This document shows, in pieces, positions 1 through 6,823 of a stretch of 18,756 nucleotides of DNA (its first letter is position 1; each line of letters starts with the position of its first letter). The stretch comes from an uncultured Clostridia bacterium (GTDB lineage: Bacteria > Bacillota > Clostridia > Oscillospirales > CAG-272), in the NCBI GenBank assembly GCA_937893945.1, contig CALCTA010000055.1:1-18756 (forward strand), read 5' to 3'. The notes beneath the pieces are model-generated. The model was not told the origin of the DNA. It ran no database searches and worked only from the letters and a program-made list of their open reading frames with translations. Position numbers and translations under genes: made by a program.

Positions 1-125
1 CCGCCGTTTCGTCGGCGGCTCTCGACAAGCCTTTGTAAAGGCTTGAGCGAAACTTTTCTAAGGCGCTCCCTATAAATTTTTCCTTCATTCAAGTTCTTTT
101 GGTTCTTTTCTCGAAAGAAAAGAAC
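1..125. repeat. Hairpin-rich intergenic repeat-like segment
   Basis: No gene is seen here. Three inverted repeats lie close together: CCGCCG/CGGCGG at 1-6 and 13-18, CAAGCCTTT/AAAGGCTTG at 26-34 and 37-45, and GTTCTTTTCT/AGAAAAGAAC at 102-111 and 116-125 with a CGAA loop. Packed palindromes of this kind are typical of interspersed intergenic repeats in gut Clostridia. Whether this one is repeated elsewhere in the genome cannot be tested from the window. Part of it may be the terminator region of a gene lying to the left. Confidence 0.4.
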
Positions 126-169
126 AATAAATTACTACTCAAACTAACTAAGAAATTTTCAAAAACATA

Positions 170-198
170 TTGACAAAACGGCTTTAGTGTGCTAAAAT
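170..198 (+). promoter_or_regulatory. SigA-type promoter of the T-box/trpB2 transcript
   Basis: TTGACA at 170-175 and TAAAAT at 193-198 are separated by 17 bp. The predicted start of transcription, near 205, falls just before the first conserved part of the T-box leader. Confidence 0.8.
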
Positions 199-204
199 CT
201 ATCT

Positions 205-477
205 AAACCGTTGAGAAGGAGTAAGTAAGCTGTTCTCCCTTCCTCTCAGAGAGTCGCGGATGGTGTGATCGCGGCAGGAAAACTCGGCTGAATGGACCTT
301 CGAGGGCAATCGGAAACAAGTTTTTTGGAGTATGTGCGACGGATGACCTACCGTAAGCAAGGTCAGCATATAATAGTATGCGTAAGTGGGCGAGATATCG
401 CCAAGCAGGGTGGCACCGCAGGATCACAAGTCCTGTCCCGGCAAATTTATTGCGGGACGGACTTTTTTGTTTTCGCC
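205..477 (+). promoter_or_regulatory. T-box leader, tryptophan-specific (UGG specifier)
   Basis: This is a tRNA-sensing transcription attenuator. The AG-rich start, a Stem I apical part (GGATGGTGTGA near 258-268) and the specifier region GAATGGACC are visible. The specifier is TGG at 293-295, a Trp codon followed by the usual purine. The T-box core AGGGTGGCACCGC is at 407-419. Its TGGN bulge reads TGGC, so the variable base would pair with a G discriminator, which bacterial tRNA-Trp carries. The core is followed by a terminator hairpin. The family rule is that uncharged tRNA stabilises the antiterminator, so trpB2 should be expressed when tryptophan is short. An ATG at 292 opens an in-frame extension of trpB2, but it lies inside the leader and is not a plausible start. 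Confidence 0.93.
430..474 (+). terminator. T-box attenuator terminator
   Basis: GTCC and GTCCC in 430-439 pair with GGGAC and GGAC in 454-462. An inner GCAA/TTGC pairing continues the stem around an ATTTA loop, and TTTTTTGTTTT follows. The 5' arm overlaps sequence that would pair with the T-box core in the antiterminator, as expected for this class. Confidence 0.9.
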
Positions 478-501
478 CCCTCAAAGAAAGGAGACATAGT
501 C

Positions 502-1878
502 ATGTCTGAACAGAAGATCCCTTACAAAATTTATCTTGAAGAAAGCGAGCTTCCTCACGCTTGGTACAACGTAAGAGCCGATATGAAGAAGAAGCCCGCG
601 CCTCTCCTCAACGGAGAAACTCACGAGCCTATAACCGCAGAGGAGCTCTCGGCAGTATTCTGCGAGGAGCTTGTACGTCAGGAGCTTGACGATACCACCG
701 CGTACTTCCCTATCCCCGACGAGATACGCGATTTCTATAAAATGTACCGCCCCGCTCCTCTGATAAGAGCATATTGCCTTGAGGAGAAGATGCAGACACC
801 CGCGAAGATATACTACAAATTCGAGGGCAACAACACAAGCGGAAGCCACAAGCTAAACTCAGCTATCGCTCAGGCGTACTACGCAAAGAAGCAGGGACTT
901 CGCGGCGTTACCACCGAGACCGGCGCAGGTCAGTGGGGCACCGCTCTCTCGATGGCTTGTTCTTACCTTGGACTTGACTGTCAGGTATATATGGTAAAAT
1001 GCTCCTACGAGCAGAAGCCCTTCAGACGCGAGGTAATGCGCACCTACGGAGCGTCGGTAACTCCCTCTCCCTCTATGGATACAGCAGTTGGCAGAAAGAT
1101 ACTCGCCGAGCATCCCGGCACGTCGGGAAGCCTTGGCTGTGCTATCTCCGAGGCAGTCGAAGCCGCAACGGGCAAGGAAGGCTACCGCTACGTGCTCGGT
1201 AGCGTACTCAATCAAGTCGCTCTCCATCAGTCGATCATCGGTCTTGAAACCAAAGCGGCGCTTGATAAATACGGCGTAAAGGCAGATATAATCATCGGCT
1301 GCGCAGGCGGCGGATCTAACCTCGCGGGCCTTATCGCTCCCTTTATGGGCGAGAAGCTTCGTGGCGAGGCGGATTACAGATTTATCGCCGTCGAGCCTAT
1401 GTCCTGTCCCAGCCTTACCAGAGGCAAATACGCTTACGACTACTGCGACACCGGAGCTGTATGCCCTATGGCTAAGATGTACACCCTTGGAAGCAATTTC
1501 ATCCCCGCGGCTACCCATGCAGGCGGTCTGCGCTACCACGGAATGAGCTCCACCCTCTCCGAGCTTTACGATCAGGGCCTTATGGAAGCCGTCTCGGTCG
1601 AGCAGACCTCGGTATTTGCCGCGGCTGAGTATTTCGCTCGTGTTGAGGGCATTCTTCCCGCTCCCGAAAGCTCTCACGCTATCAAGGTCGCTATGGACGA
1701 GGCTCTCAAGTGCAAGGAGACCGGCGAGGAAAAAACAATTGTTTTCGGTCTTACCGGAACAGGCTACTTCGATATGTTCGCCTACGAGCGCTTCCACAAC
1801 GGTCAGATGACCGACTATGCCCCCACCGACGAGGAGCTTGAGGCAAGCTTTGCAAGGCTCCCCAAAATAGAAAAATAA
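502..1878 (+). CDS. trpB2: Tryptophan synthase beta chain, TrpB2 type
   Basis: This 458-aa protein is a PLP enzyme that condenses indole with serine to make tryptophan. SHKLN places the Schiff-base lysine at Lys117. ETGAGQWG (Glu139 onward) is the catalytic-glutamate loop, GGGSN at 269-273 binds the PLP phosphate, and TGTGYFD lies near the C-terminus. The long N-terminal extension (about 85 residues before RPAPL) and SHKLN in place of HKINN mark the TrpB2 branch rather than classical TrpB1, which is about 400 aa and pairs with TrpA. The start at 502 is chosen because AAAGGAGA (487-494) lies 7 bp upstream and codons further upstream lie in the T-box. No trpA or other trp gene is adjacent, so the enzyme may salvage indole or work with a distant TrpA. 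The Trp T-box supports a role in tryptophan supply. Confidence 0.93.
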   Translation: MSEQKIPYKIYLEESELPHAWYNVRADMKKKPAPLLNGETHEPITAEELSAVFCEELVRQELDDTTAYFPIPDEIRDFYKMYRPAPLIRAYCLEEKMQTPAKIYYKFEGNNTSGSHKLNSAIAQAYYAKKQGLRGVTTETGAGQWGTALSMACSYLGLDCQVYMVKCSYEQKPFRREVMRTYGASVTPSPSMDTAVGRKILAEHPGTSGSLGCAISEAVEAATGKEGYRYVLGSVLNQVALHQSIIGLETKAALDKYGVKADIIIGCAGGGSNLAGLIAPFMGEKLRGEADYRFIAVEPMSCPSLTRGKYAYDYCDTGAVCPMAKMYTLGSNFIPAATHAGGLRYHGMSSTLSELYDQGLMEAVSVEQTSVFAAAEYFARVEGILPAPESSHAIKVAMDEALKCKETGEEKTIVFGLTGTGYFDMFAYERFHNGQMTDYAPTDEELEASFARLPKIEK

Positions 1879-1888
1879 GTTTAAGAAC

Positions 1889-1930
1889 AACACCGCCCCG
1901 TCTTTGACAGAGGCGGTGTTCTGTTATTTG
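1889..1930 (+). terminator. Terminator after trpB2
   Basis: AACACCGCC at 1889-1897 pairs with GGCGGTGTT at 1912-1920. The following tract is only moderately T-rich (CTGTTATTTG), so termination may be incomplete. The hairpin lies 11 bp after the stop codon. Confidence 0.75.
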
Positions 1931-1987
1931 CTATTATAAAATTCACTTGCCATGTTAGAAAATAATTTCCGAAATGTTAAAACAATG

Positions 1988-2016
1988 TTGACAAATCAAC
2001 TTTTTTGAGGTATAAT
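1988..2016 (+). promoter_or_regulatory. Consensus SigA promoter of the patatin gene
   Basis: A perfect TTGACA (1988-1993) and a perfect TATAAT (2011-2016) are 17 bp apart. No operator-like palindrome is evident between this promoter and the gene, so expression is likely strong and constitutive. Confidence 0.88.
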
Positions 2017-2081
2017 GTTTACGTATGCTGTAAATTGAGACATTATGCGTTTTCGCAGGTCTTTAAGTGAAAGGAGGAGCC

Positions 2082-2936
2082 ATGAGAATAGGTCTTGTTT
2101 TGGCAGGCGGCTTTGCAAAGGGCGCTTATCAGCTTGGAGCACTTCAGGCTCTTTCTGAATTCGTTCCCCGCAGTGAGATACGTTATATGAGCACCGCGTC
2201 TATAGGCACGCTCAACGGCTACGCCTTTGCGACCGATCAGCTTGAGTTTATAACTGACATGTGGAAGGGCTTCTGCAAGGACGAGGAAAAAGCATTCATA
2301 ACCAAGATACTCAGAAGTGCAACTCTCCAAGAGGACATCAGAAATCTCGTCAAGGGTGGCAACGAGCTTAACTCCACCTTCTATACCGCCCTCTTTGACA
2401 TCAAGAACAAGGCAGTGCAGTACAGAGATCTCTCGAAGATACCGCGCGATTACGTTACCGACTATCTCCGCGCAAGCGTTGCATTCCCCATTTACAATAA
2501 ATCGGTAAAGCTTGACGATTGCAGCTTCTACGACGGTGGATTTGTAGATAACATCCCCGTTCACCCCATTACCAAGCACAAGCTTGATTACCTTATCTGT
2601 ATCTATTTCGACGATATCGGCTACAAGTTTGAGAGCAACGCCTTTGACAAGAAGATAATTAAAATAACCTTCCCCGATATGAACAATATCAAAAACTCCT
2701 TCTTCATAACCTCAAACTCGATTGACGATATGATCAAGGAGGGCTACGATCACGCCTATAAGATACTTTCCAAGGCGTTCGCAAACGGATATGAGGACAA
2801 GGAATTCGTTCTCGCGAGAATAAAGAAGGTCAACAGCCGCGCCGAAAACCCCAAGCTTCGTCTCACCACCGACGTAGTTATCACAAACGTAAACAAAGCA
2901 CTCTCGCTCTTCGCTAAGAGAAAGATAACCTATTAA
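2082..2936 (+). CDS. Patatin-like phospholipase family protein
   Basis: This 284-aa cytoplasmic protein (no signal peptide) has the patatin/RssA-type lipid acyl hydrolase layout. It has a glycine-rich oxyanion loop (LAGGFAKGAYQLG, 7-19), a nucleophile elbow with Ser40 in TASIGTLNG, and the catalytic Asp151 in YDGGFVDN. The first glycine of the usual GxSxG is Thr38, but the Ser, the second Gly and the Asp of the dyad are present. Substrates are unknown; related bacterial proteins hydrolyse membrane phospholipids or neutral acyl esters. The start at 2082 is preferred over GTG 2067 because AAGGAGG (2071-2077) lies 4 bp before it. The gene is monocistronic and converges on the antiporter gene. 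Confidence 0.88.
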   Translation: MRIGLVLAGGFAKGAYQLGALQALSEFVPRSEIRYMSTASIGTLNGYAFATDQLEFITDMWKGFCKDEEKAFITKILRSATLQEDIRNLVKGGNELNSTFYTALFDIKNKAVQYRDLSKIPRDYVTDYLRASVAFPIYNKSVKLDDCSFYDGGFVDNIPVHPITKHKLDYLICIYFDDIGYKFESNAFDKKIIKITFPDMNNIKNSFFITSNSIDDMIKEGYDHAYKILSKAFANGYEDKEFVLARIKKVNSRAENPKLRLTTDVVITNVNKALSLFAKRKITY

Positions 2937-2972
2937 AAAAGCAGAGAATTTTCAAAAATTCTCTGCTTTTTG
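2935..2972. terminator. Bidirectional terminator between convergent genes
   Basis: GCAGAGAATTTT (2941-2952) pairs with AAAATTCTCTGC (2955-2966). An A-run on the left and a T-run on the right make it a U-tailed hairpin on both strands. It serves the patatin gene (plus) and the antiporter gene (minus). Confidence 0.9.
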
Positions 2973-2984
2973 CATTTGTATATT

Positions 2985-4286
2985 TCATTTTTTGATCTTT
3001 TTGCTCTTTTCAGCGAGTATTTTTCTCGCCTCTTCTCTGGCGCTGATCTTGCCCTCAGGCACGATCTCTCCTGCCTTCTGCAAGGATATCTTAGTAAGAA
3101 CAGGTCCTACTATCTCGTATATCAGCACTGCCATAAGCGTGATGTTGGCTACGATCATTCCCTGCTCTCCAAGCTCGTGCGCCTTGCTCGCCATACCGAG
3201 CGCGACTCCAGCCTGAGGAAGCAGAGTAATTCCGAGGAATTTGACGATATTTTTCTCGCACTTGACCGCCTTCGCACTTCCGAACGCGCCAAGATACTTA
3301 CCTGCCGAGCGCGAAAGGATATATACAAGTCCGATGCCTACTATCGCAATATCGGTGAATACCGAAAGCTCAAGCTCCGCACCGCTGATGACGAAGAAGA
3401 GGATATAAAGCGGCGCCGTCCATCTCTCTACTCTGTCCATAAGCTCCTCGGAGAAATCGCAGGCGTTGCAGAACACCGTTCCGAGCATCATACAAACGAG
3501 AAGCGAGGAGAAAGCGATATGAACTCCACCTATCTCGAACTTCATCATTGAAAGCGCTACCGTAACGAACACGAAGGTTACAGACATTGAAAGTCTCTTG
3601 GAGCGCGAGTGGAAGAACTTCTCAAAGAAGGTAAAGAGAAGCCCCATAACGAGACCGAGCAGGAGAGAGAGCACTACCTCAAGGATCGGCTCAAGCACGA
3701 CTGAGAGAATATCTACCTTGCCGTGAATGAGTGCCTTTGCAACGCCAAAGGATACTGCGAAAAGCACAAGTCCGACCGCATCGTCAAGAGCGACTATGGG
3801 CAGCAAAATGTCTGTCAGAGGGCCCTTTGCCTTGTACTGACGAACGACCATAAGCGTTGCCGCAGGAGCGGTTGCCGATGCCACCGCACCAAGCACGAGT
3901 GCTGCGGGGAGCGGGAATTTTTCGGGATTGAGAAGGTGTACGCAGATAAGCGCCGCGTCAACGAGCAGAGTGGTAAATACCGCCTGGATTATACCGATGA
4001 CGGTTGCCTGCTTACCTGTTTTTTTGAGCTGTGCCAAGCGGAATTCGTTACCTATTGAAAAAGCGATAAATCCGAGCGCCACGTCGCCAAGTAGCGAGAA
4101 GGATTCAACGTTTTCCATGCTTGTAAAGCCAAGTCCCTCTATGCCGAGCGCACCAAGGCAATAAGGTCCGACGAGAATTCCCGCAACGAGATACGCGGTT
4201 ACCGCAGGGAGTTTGACGAGCTTTGCAAGACGGGATAACATCAGTCCTACAAAAAGTGCTATTGAAAGTGAAAGAAGGGTTTCCAT
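2985..4286 (-). CDS. Cation:proton antiporter (CPA2, KefB/NapA-like membrane domain)
   Basis: This 433-aa polytopic membrane protein has about 12 hydrophobic segments and a lysine-rich tail. It carries only the Na+/H+ exchanger membrane domain; no TrkA-N or TrkA-C domain follows, unlike E. coli KefB or KefC. The CPA2 signatures are LPAVTAYLVAGILVGP at 26-41 and SATAPAAT (137-144), the unwound-helix region. The Asp168-Asp169 pair in ALDDAVGL matches the DD pair of electrogenic antiporters such as NapA and NhaA. It probably exchanges Na+ (or K+) for H+ for pH or salt balance; ion specificity cannot be read from the sequence. GGAGA lies 7 bp before the ATG. The gene is transcribed alone from its own promoter. 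Confidence 0.88.
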   Translation of the reverse strand: METLLSLSIALFVGLMLSRLAKLVKLPAVTAYLVAGILVGPYCLGALGIEGLGFTSMENVESFSLLGDVALGFIAFSIGNEFRLAQLKKTGKQATVIGIIQAVFTTLLVDAALICVHLLNPEKFPLPAALVLGAVASATAPAATLMVVRQYKAKGPLTDILLPIVALDDAVGLVLFAVSFGVAKALIHGKVDILSVVLEPILEVVLSLLLGLVMGLLFTFFEKFFHSRSKRLSMSVTFVFVTVALSMMKFEIGGVHIAFSSLLVCMMLGTVFCNACDFSEELMDRVERWTAPLYILFFVISGAELELSVFTDIAIVGIGLVYILSRSAGKYLGAFGSAKAVKCEKNIVKFLGITLLPQAGVALGMASKAHELGEQGMIVANITLMAVLIYEIVGPVLTKISLQKAGEIVPEGKISAREEARKILAEKSKKIKK

Positions 4287-4300
4287 TTATATCTCCTCAT

Positions 4301-4314
4301 ACCGTTTTCACGGT
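4301..4314 (-). promoter_or_regulatory. Small GNRA-type hairpin in antiporter 5' UTR
   Basis: On the minus strand ACCGT-GAAA-ACGGT forms a 5-bp stem with a GAAA tetraloop, just upstream of the ribosome binding site and about 15 nt after the predicted transcription start. It could stabilise the mRNA 5' end or be an operator half-site pair. Function is unknown. Confidence 0.4.
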
Positions 4315-4335
4315 AAGTTTATTTTGACCTTTGAG

Positions 4336-4364
4336 ATTATAGCACTTATTGTCATAAATGTCAA
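4336..4364 (-). promoter_or_regulatory. Consensus SigA promoter of the antiporter gene
   Basis: On the minus strand a perfect TTGACA (4364-4359) and a perfect TATAAT (4341-4336) are separated by 17 bp, giving a leader of about 40 nt. Confidence 0.88.
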
Positions 4365-4398
4365 TATAAAAATAAATTTTCTTTTTATTTTTTTAAGT

Positions 4399-4433
4399 AA
4401 AAAAACAAGGCTGTTGCATCTGCAACAGCCTTG
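4399..4433 (-). terminator. Terminator of the EF-G-like gene
   Basis: A 13-bp perfect stem is formed by 4406-4418 and 4421-4433. On the minus strand it is followed by TTTTTTT. It lies 11 bp after the stop codon of the EF-G-like gene. Confidence 0.92.
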
Positions 4434-4444
4434 TAAATTTTAAA

Positions 4445-6502
4445 TTACGCGTTTTCCTTCTTATAGTTCTCAACTATCTTCTGCGCGATGTTAGCGGGAA
4501 CTGTATCGTATCCGGTTACGTTGAACTCAAAGCTTCCTCTGCCCTGAGTCATAGCGCGGAGAGCGATGGGATATTCAACAAGCTCTGCCTTAGGAGCTAC
4601 TGCGTGAACGGTGGTGTAGCCCTTTCTTGCCGCGGGATCCATACCCATAACTGCGCCACGGCGCTTGTTGAGATCGCCCATTACGTCGCCAACGAGAGAA
4701 TCGGGGATGGTAATATCCATATCTCCAACAGGCTCAAGAAGAACGGGAGCCGCAAGCTCAAGGCACTTCTTGTAAGCAATGCTTGCCGCGGTCTTAAAGG
4801 AAAGCTCGTCGGAGTCAACGTCGTGGTAAGAGCCGTCGTAAAGATCAGCTGCAAGTCCAACGAGCGGGAATCCTGCCACACCCTTGACCATAGCGTCCTG
4901 AAGTCCCTTCTCTACTGCGGGGTAGAAGTTCTTCGGAACTGTACCGCCAACGACAGATACTGTGAACTCAAGACCTTCGCTCTCTGCGGGAGCAAAGCGG
5001 ATCTTAACGTGTCCGTACTGACCGGAACCGCCGTTCTGTTTCTTATGCTTTCCTTCAACGTCAACTCTCTTGGTGATCTTCTCACGGTAAGCCATCTTGG
5101 GAACGTCAAAGTTTACGTTTACGCCAAAGCGGTTCTTAAGCTTTGCAGCAAGAACAGCAAGGTGCATATCGCCAAGACCGGAGATAACCATCTGCTTGGT
5201 CTCGGGATCGTTTTCATACTTAAGAGTGAGATCCTCTTCAAGCATCTTAGCGATACTCTGAGAGATCTTGCCCTCGTCCTTAGCGGTTGCGGGGATCATT
5301 GCTCTTGTATAGTAAGGAGTGGGATAAGTAATAGGAGCGTAGGAGAACTCATTGTTCCAGGTAAGAGTATCGTTGGTGTTGGTGTTGGAAAGCTTTGCAA
5401 CCATACCGATATCGCCACAAGCGAGCTCGTCAACCTCGGTCTGCTTCTTACCGCTTACGATATAAATGTGAGCGAGCTTTTCGCCATCACCCGTGGTGTT
5501 GTTCTTCATAAGCATATCGCGCTTTATAGTACCGTTCATTACCTTGAAGTAGGACATCTTACCTACGAACGGGTCAGCGACAGTCTTAAATACGAACATT
5601 GCAGGCTCGCCGTCAATGCTGATCTCCATAGCGTCGCCGTTAGCAAGTACCTCTTCCTTCTTAGCGGTATGACGGGGGAAGGAGCCTGTGATCTTATCAA
5701 GCATAGTCCAAACGCCCCAAAGCTTTGTAGCCGCACCGCAGAATACGGGAACGATATCACCGTTGATGATACCCTCGTGAACTGCGTTGGTAGCCTCCAT
5801 AGGAGTGATCTCCTCGCCGCCGAAGTACTTCTCCATAAGGCTCTCGTCTGTACTTGCAACAGCTTCCATAAGCATATCGCGGTACTTTTCAACTGCTTCC
5901 ATGGACTCCTCGGGGATGATCTCTACGCTATGTCTTCCGTTCTTATCAAATACGTGAGCGTTCTGCTCGATAAGGTCGATACAGCCTGTAACAACGCCGT
6001 CCTTTACCATAGGAATGGTGAGGGGGCAGATGTGCTTACCGAAGGTAACGTGGAGAGCATCGAGAACGTGAGCAAATCTTGCATCGTTATCGTCAAACTT
6101 GTTGATAAAGAATGCTCTGGGAAGATTTGCGCTGTCTGCATAGTGCCATGCAAGCTCTGTTCCTATCTCAATACCTGCCTTACCGTCAACTACGATAACT
6201 GCGCTGTCAGCAACTCTGAGAGCCTGCTGAGCCTCGCCCACGAAGTCAAGGTAACCGGGAGCGTCAATAATATTGATCTTGCAATCCTTCCATGTGGTGT
6301 TGAGCAAGGAAGCAGAGAGAGAGAAGCCTCTCTTTGTCTCTTCTGCATCATAGTCAGATACTGTGTTTCCGTCCTCAACTCGGCCCAGACGGTCGGAGCC
6401 GCCGGTAATATATATCATTGCTTCTGCAAGCGACGTTTTTCCGCATCCTCCGTGTCCAAGCAGTACAATGTTTCTGATTTGTTTGGTGTCTACAACAGCC
6501 AT
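4445..6502 (-). CDS. EF-G-like translation GTPase (FusA paralogue)
   Basis: This 685-aa protein has the full elongation factor G layout: G domain, domain II, domain III, domain IV (GSGQYGHVKI and YDGSYHDVDSDELSF) and domain V. The G1 loop is GHGGCGKT at 16-23 rather than the usual GHIDAGKT. G3 is DAPGYLDF, so the catalytic His of DTPGH is Tyr84. G4 is NKFD at 134-137, and switch I reads KRGFSLSAS in place of the RGITI type. These changes mark the EF-G-like/FusA2 branch, whose cellular role is poorly defined, rather than the housekeeping translocase. It is therefore unlikely to be the only EF-G. The start at 6502 is chosen for the GAGGAGG about 6 bp upstream. The gene is monocistronic. Confidence 0.9.
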   Translation of the reverse strand: MAVVDTKQIRNIVLLGHGGCGKTSLAEAMIYITGGSDRLGRVEDGNTVSDYDAEETKRGFSLSASLLNTTWKDCKINIIDAPGYLDFVGEAQQALRVADSAVIVVDGKAGIEIGTELAWHYADSANLPRAFFINKFDDNDARFAHVLDALHVTFGKHICPLTIPMVKDGVVTGCIDLIEQNAHVFDKNGRHSVEIIPEESMEAVEKYRDMLMEAVASTDESLMEKYFGGEEITPMEATNAVHEGIINGDIVPVFCGAATKLWGVWTMLDKITGSFPRHTAKKEEVLANGDAMEISIDGEPAMFVFKTVADPFVGKMSYFKVMNGTIKRDMLMKNNTTGDGEKLAHIYIVSGKKQTEVDELACGDIGMVAKLSNTNTNDTLTWNNEFSYAPITYPTPYYTRAMIPATAKDEGKISQSIAKMLEEDLTLKYENDPETKQMVISGLGDMHLAVLAAKLKNRFGVNVNFDVPKMAYREKITKRVDVEGKHKKQNGGSGQYGHVKIRFAPAESEGLEFTVSVVGGTVPKNFYPAVEKGLQDAMVKGVAGFPLVGLAADLYDGSYHDVDSDELSFKTAASIAYKKCLELAAPVLLEPVGDMDITIPDSLVGDVMGDLNKRRGAVMGMDPAARKGYTTVHAVAPKAELVEYPIALRAMTQGRGSFEFNVTGYDTVPANIAQKIVENYKKENA

Positions 6503-6622
6503 TGGTTTTTCCTCCTCTCTCCTTGCACGCAGCAAAGAGACATAAAATATTTTTTGCAAGTTACCCAAGATACGTTAGGGTTTTACCTGACATATTGGTT
6601 CATTTTAACAAACCTTTTTATT

Positions 6623-6651
6623 ATTATACAACATAACTTATCATTTTTCAA
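6623..6651 (-). promoter_or_regulatory. Promoter of the EF-G-like gene with a long leader
   Basis: On the minus strand TTGAAA (6651-6646) and TATAAT (6628-6623) are 17 bp apart. The leader to the ATG at 6502 would be about 115 nt. It holds no clear terminator or known riboswitch; a weak CTTGCA/TGCAAG inverted repeat lies just before the ribosome binding site. No gene is seen between 6503 and 6748. Confidence 0.75.
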
Positions 6652-6740
6652 GAGCTTTTTTGGTTTTTTTATCTCCCGAAGCATAGAAATATCGCAGGCT
6701 TTTTTGTGGATTTTTTACAAATACACAGATCTTTATAGCT

Positions 6741-6788
6741 AAAAAAGCGCCGCAGAGAGCAATTTGACGGCAAACTACTCTCTGCGGC
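6741..6788 (-). terminator. Terminator of the metG-to-lipoprotein operon
   Basis: An 11-bp perfect stem is formed by GCCGCAGAGAG (6749-6759) and CTCTCTGCGGC (6778-6788). On the minus strand TTTTTT follows after GC. It closes the six-gene transcript about 35 bp after the last stop codon. Confidence 0.9.
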
Positions 6789-6823
6789 ATTATTATGTGT
6801 TACGTTGTGTTAAATATCTGCTA

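Noticed and set aside
292..501. N-terminal extension of the trpB2 frame from ATG 292
   Set aside because: It lies inside the T-box leader, overlaps the specifier and terminator, and lacks a ribosome binding site; ATG 502 has a good one.
859..1893. Long minus-strand open frame opposite trpB2
   Set aside because: It is antisense to a well-recognised enzyme and has no recognisable domain or start context.
6503..6568. N-terminal extension of the EF-G-like protein from a TTG at 6568
   Set aside because: The extension has no family counterpart and the strong GAGGAGG supports ATG 6502.
4604..6742. Very long plus-strand open frame (over 700 codons) opposite the EF-G-like gene
   Set aside because: It is an antisense shadow: no ribosome binding site, no family resemblance, and the minus strand encodes a complete EF-G-like protein.
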